A stretch of DNA of 8,024 nt from Desulfovibrio sp. Its GTDB lineage: Bacteria; Desulfobacterota; Desulfovibrionia; Desulfovibrionales; Desulfovibrionaceae. The stretch spans positions 1-8,024 of the forward strand of contig JAQVZK010000099.1 of assembly GCA_028708195.1 (NCBI GenBank), read 5' to 3'. The notes beneath the pieces were generated by a model. The model made no database searches. It saw nothing but the letters and a program-made list of their open reading frames with translations, and was not told where the DNA came from. Made by a program: the position numbers and the translations under genes. Numbering within the stretch: position 1 is the first letter of the stretch; each line of letters opens with the position of its first letter. Of this stretch, positions 6,721 to 8,024 are shown piece after piece.

Positions 6721-8024
6721 ATGGACGCACATCTTTTTCGCCGCTTTTGTGAAGACCTGACCCCCCAGTTGACCGGGGCGCGGGTTGAAAAATTGCAAGA
6801 ACCCGCTCCGGGGCTTCTTGTGCTTACCTGGTATGGCGGCGGGCGCAAACGTCAGCTGTGCCTGCGCCATGCCCGCAAAGAGCCTTTCTGCTTTCCCAGC
6901 GCCAGCCGCATCAGCGCGGGCAAGGTTCCTTCTGCCCAGATAATGCGCCTGCGCAAATATGCCTCTGGCCGCCGCATAGCATCCTGTGTGGTCAGGTTTT
7001 GCGACAGGCAACTGTGGCTCCTGCTGGCCGGGGGAGAAAGCGCCTTTTCTGCAACTCGGGACAGCGGCGGTGTTGATTCCGGCACTTGCCGCCTTACCTG
7101 GCTTTTGCTGGACCTGAGGGAAGGGCCGTCCCTGCACTTTTTGACCGAGGCGGAAGCCCCGGAGGAGGAGTGCCCTGACTGGCCCGAGCCTGCCCGGTTG
7201 GAGCAGGCTTTGCAGAACTGGCGTGAATGGCCCGTGCTTACCCCGGCCCTGCGCCGTACCCTGGCCTGCCTTGAAGAACCGGAGCGGTGGGCCCTGCTGG
7301 AAGATTTGCGCGCTGGCGGCGGCGATGTGTTCTGCTACGGCCCGGCACCCCGGGAAGGTGCGACAGCCGTGGCGGCAGGCTTGGTGAATGCCCAAACGGA
7401 TGGCTTGCCGGATGCCGCCCAGGCCCGTTTTGGGGGTGCTCCCTGCCCTTCTGGCAACATTGAGGCCTGCGGCGGCCCCCTCCGCGTACTACGCGCCATC
7501 AGCGCATGGCCTTTGCCCCCCGAGCAACGTGCAAGCCTGCTGACAGCGGACGAGCAAACATCCGGCCTGCTTCTGCGTGAAATCTGCGGCCCGGACGCGC
7601 TGTGCCTGACGGAAAAAGCCGGACAGGACATGGTGCTGGCGCGCCTTGCAAACGAACAGGCCAAAGAGACGGCCTTGCCTCTGGACAGACGCGGACGCAA
7701 GCTTGCAAAATTGCTGGACAAGCTGCGAGATGAAGAAAACCGGCTCAAAACCATGACCGGGGCTCAGGCCGACGCGCTGGCCCTGCAGGAAAACCTGTGG
7801 CAATGGCCCGCAGACTACCGGGCTGTCAGTGTTATGGTTGATGAAGGCGCACACGGCCCGGCCCGCGAGGTTGGCCTTGACCCGCGCCGTAACGTGCATG
7901 AAGAAATGGCGCGGCTTTTTCATACGGCCCGGCGCGGCTGGCGCGGGCTGGAACATCTGGTGCAGCGCCGCGAGATGCTTGAAGAAGAAATGGCGGCCAT
8001 AGCTCTTGCCCGACGCGACAGCAT
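6721..8024 (+). CDS. rqcH: NFACT-family protein, RqcH-like ribosome quality-control factor (3' end missing)
   Basis: The frame is open for 434 codons to the window edge without a stop, so the gene is partial. The opening MDAHLFRRFCEDL...LTGARVEKLQEPAPG is typical of the NFACT-N domain. D95-R96 in FCDRQLW matches the DR motif that Bacillus RqcH needs for alanine tailing. A variable Gly/Ala/Pro-rich segment covers about 205-260. A charged helix RRGRKLAKLLDKLRDEENRL lies near 323-342. Then comes LDPRRNVHEEMARLF near 386-400, resembling the NFACT segment before the second coiled coil, which begins about 410. The NFACT-R domain is expected beyond the window. In Bacillus, RqcH binds obstructed 50S subunits carrying peptidyl-tRNA and recruits tRNA-Ala to add a C-terminal alanine tail. 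No Shine-Dalgarno precedes the ATG, and an in-frame stop at 6685-6687 excludes a much longer form. An older label would be fibronectin-binding protein A homolog. Confidence 0.82.
   Translation, partial: MDAHLFRRFCEDLTPQLTGARVEKLQEPAPGLLVLTWYGGGRKRQLCLRHARKEPFCFPSASRISAGKVPSAQIMRLRKYASGRRIASCVVRFCDRQLWLLLAGGESAFSATRDSGGVDSGTCRLTWLLLDLREGPSLHFLTEAEAPEEECPDWPEPARLEQALQNWREWPVLTPALRRTLACLEEPERWALLEDLRAGGGDVFCYGPAPREGATAVAAGLVNAQTDGLPDAAQARFGGAPCPSGNIEACGGPLRVLRAISAWPLPPEQRASLLTADEQTSGLLLREICGPDALCLTEKAGQDMVLARLANEQAKETALPLDRRGRKLAKLLDKLRDEENRLKTMTGAQADALALQENLWQWPADYRAVSVMVDEGAHGPAREVGLDPRRNVHEEMARLFHTARRGWRGLEHLVQRREMLEEEMAAIALARRDS

Noticed and set aside
6670..7395. 241-residue minus-strand open frame
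   Set aside because: It is antisense to the NFACT gene and would begin inside it; no motif was seen.

Overview
The window looks like chromosomal DNA from a sulfate-reducing member of Desulfovibrionaceae (Desulfovibrio or a close relative). This rests on protein resemblance from memory, not on a search. The pointers are a radical-SAM enzyme of the siroheme-dependent heme pathway, AlaS with a cysteine-rich insertion, a 120-residue DksA, and a PP-loop/NFACT-R fusion protein. Base composition is GC-rich with short AT-rich intergenic islands. There are no signs of prophage, transposon or CRISPR.

Left half, minus strand (read right to left): recA (4557 to 3475) has a good sigma70-type promoter and is followed by a perfect 15-bp hairpin. 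Next comes a short intergenic stretch holding seven tandem 16-bp degenerate repeats, then alaS (3247 to 569). After alaS, with a Shine-Dalgarno sequence that overlaps its stop codon, comes ahbC (558 down past the window edge).

Right half, plus strand: a divergent gene starts at 4774 and encodes a thiouridylase-like PP-loop ATPase with a C-terminal NFACT-R (DUF814-type) domain. dksA follows (6026-6388). Then comes a 332-nt non-coding stretch rich in hairpins that ends in a classic intrinsic terminator. Six bases after that terminator's T-tract begins an NFACT/RqcH-family gene that runs off the right edge. The recA/thiolase divergent region carries a 28-bp AT-rich imperfect palindrome that resembles an operator.

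Functional theme: most of the window concerns tRNA and the ribosome: AlaS, a predicted RNA thiolase with an NFACT-R domain, an RqcH-like rescue factor (whose Bacillus relative uses Ala-tRNA), and the RNA-polymerase regulator DksA. RecA adds recombination and AhbC adds heme synthesis. None of the genes is new as a family. The least explained elements are the 16-bp tandem array upstream of alaS, the 28-bp palindrome, and the terminator abutting the rqcH start codon.
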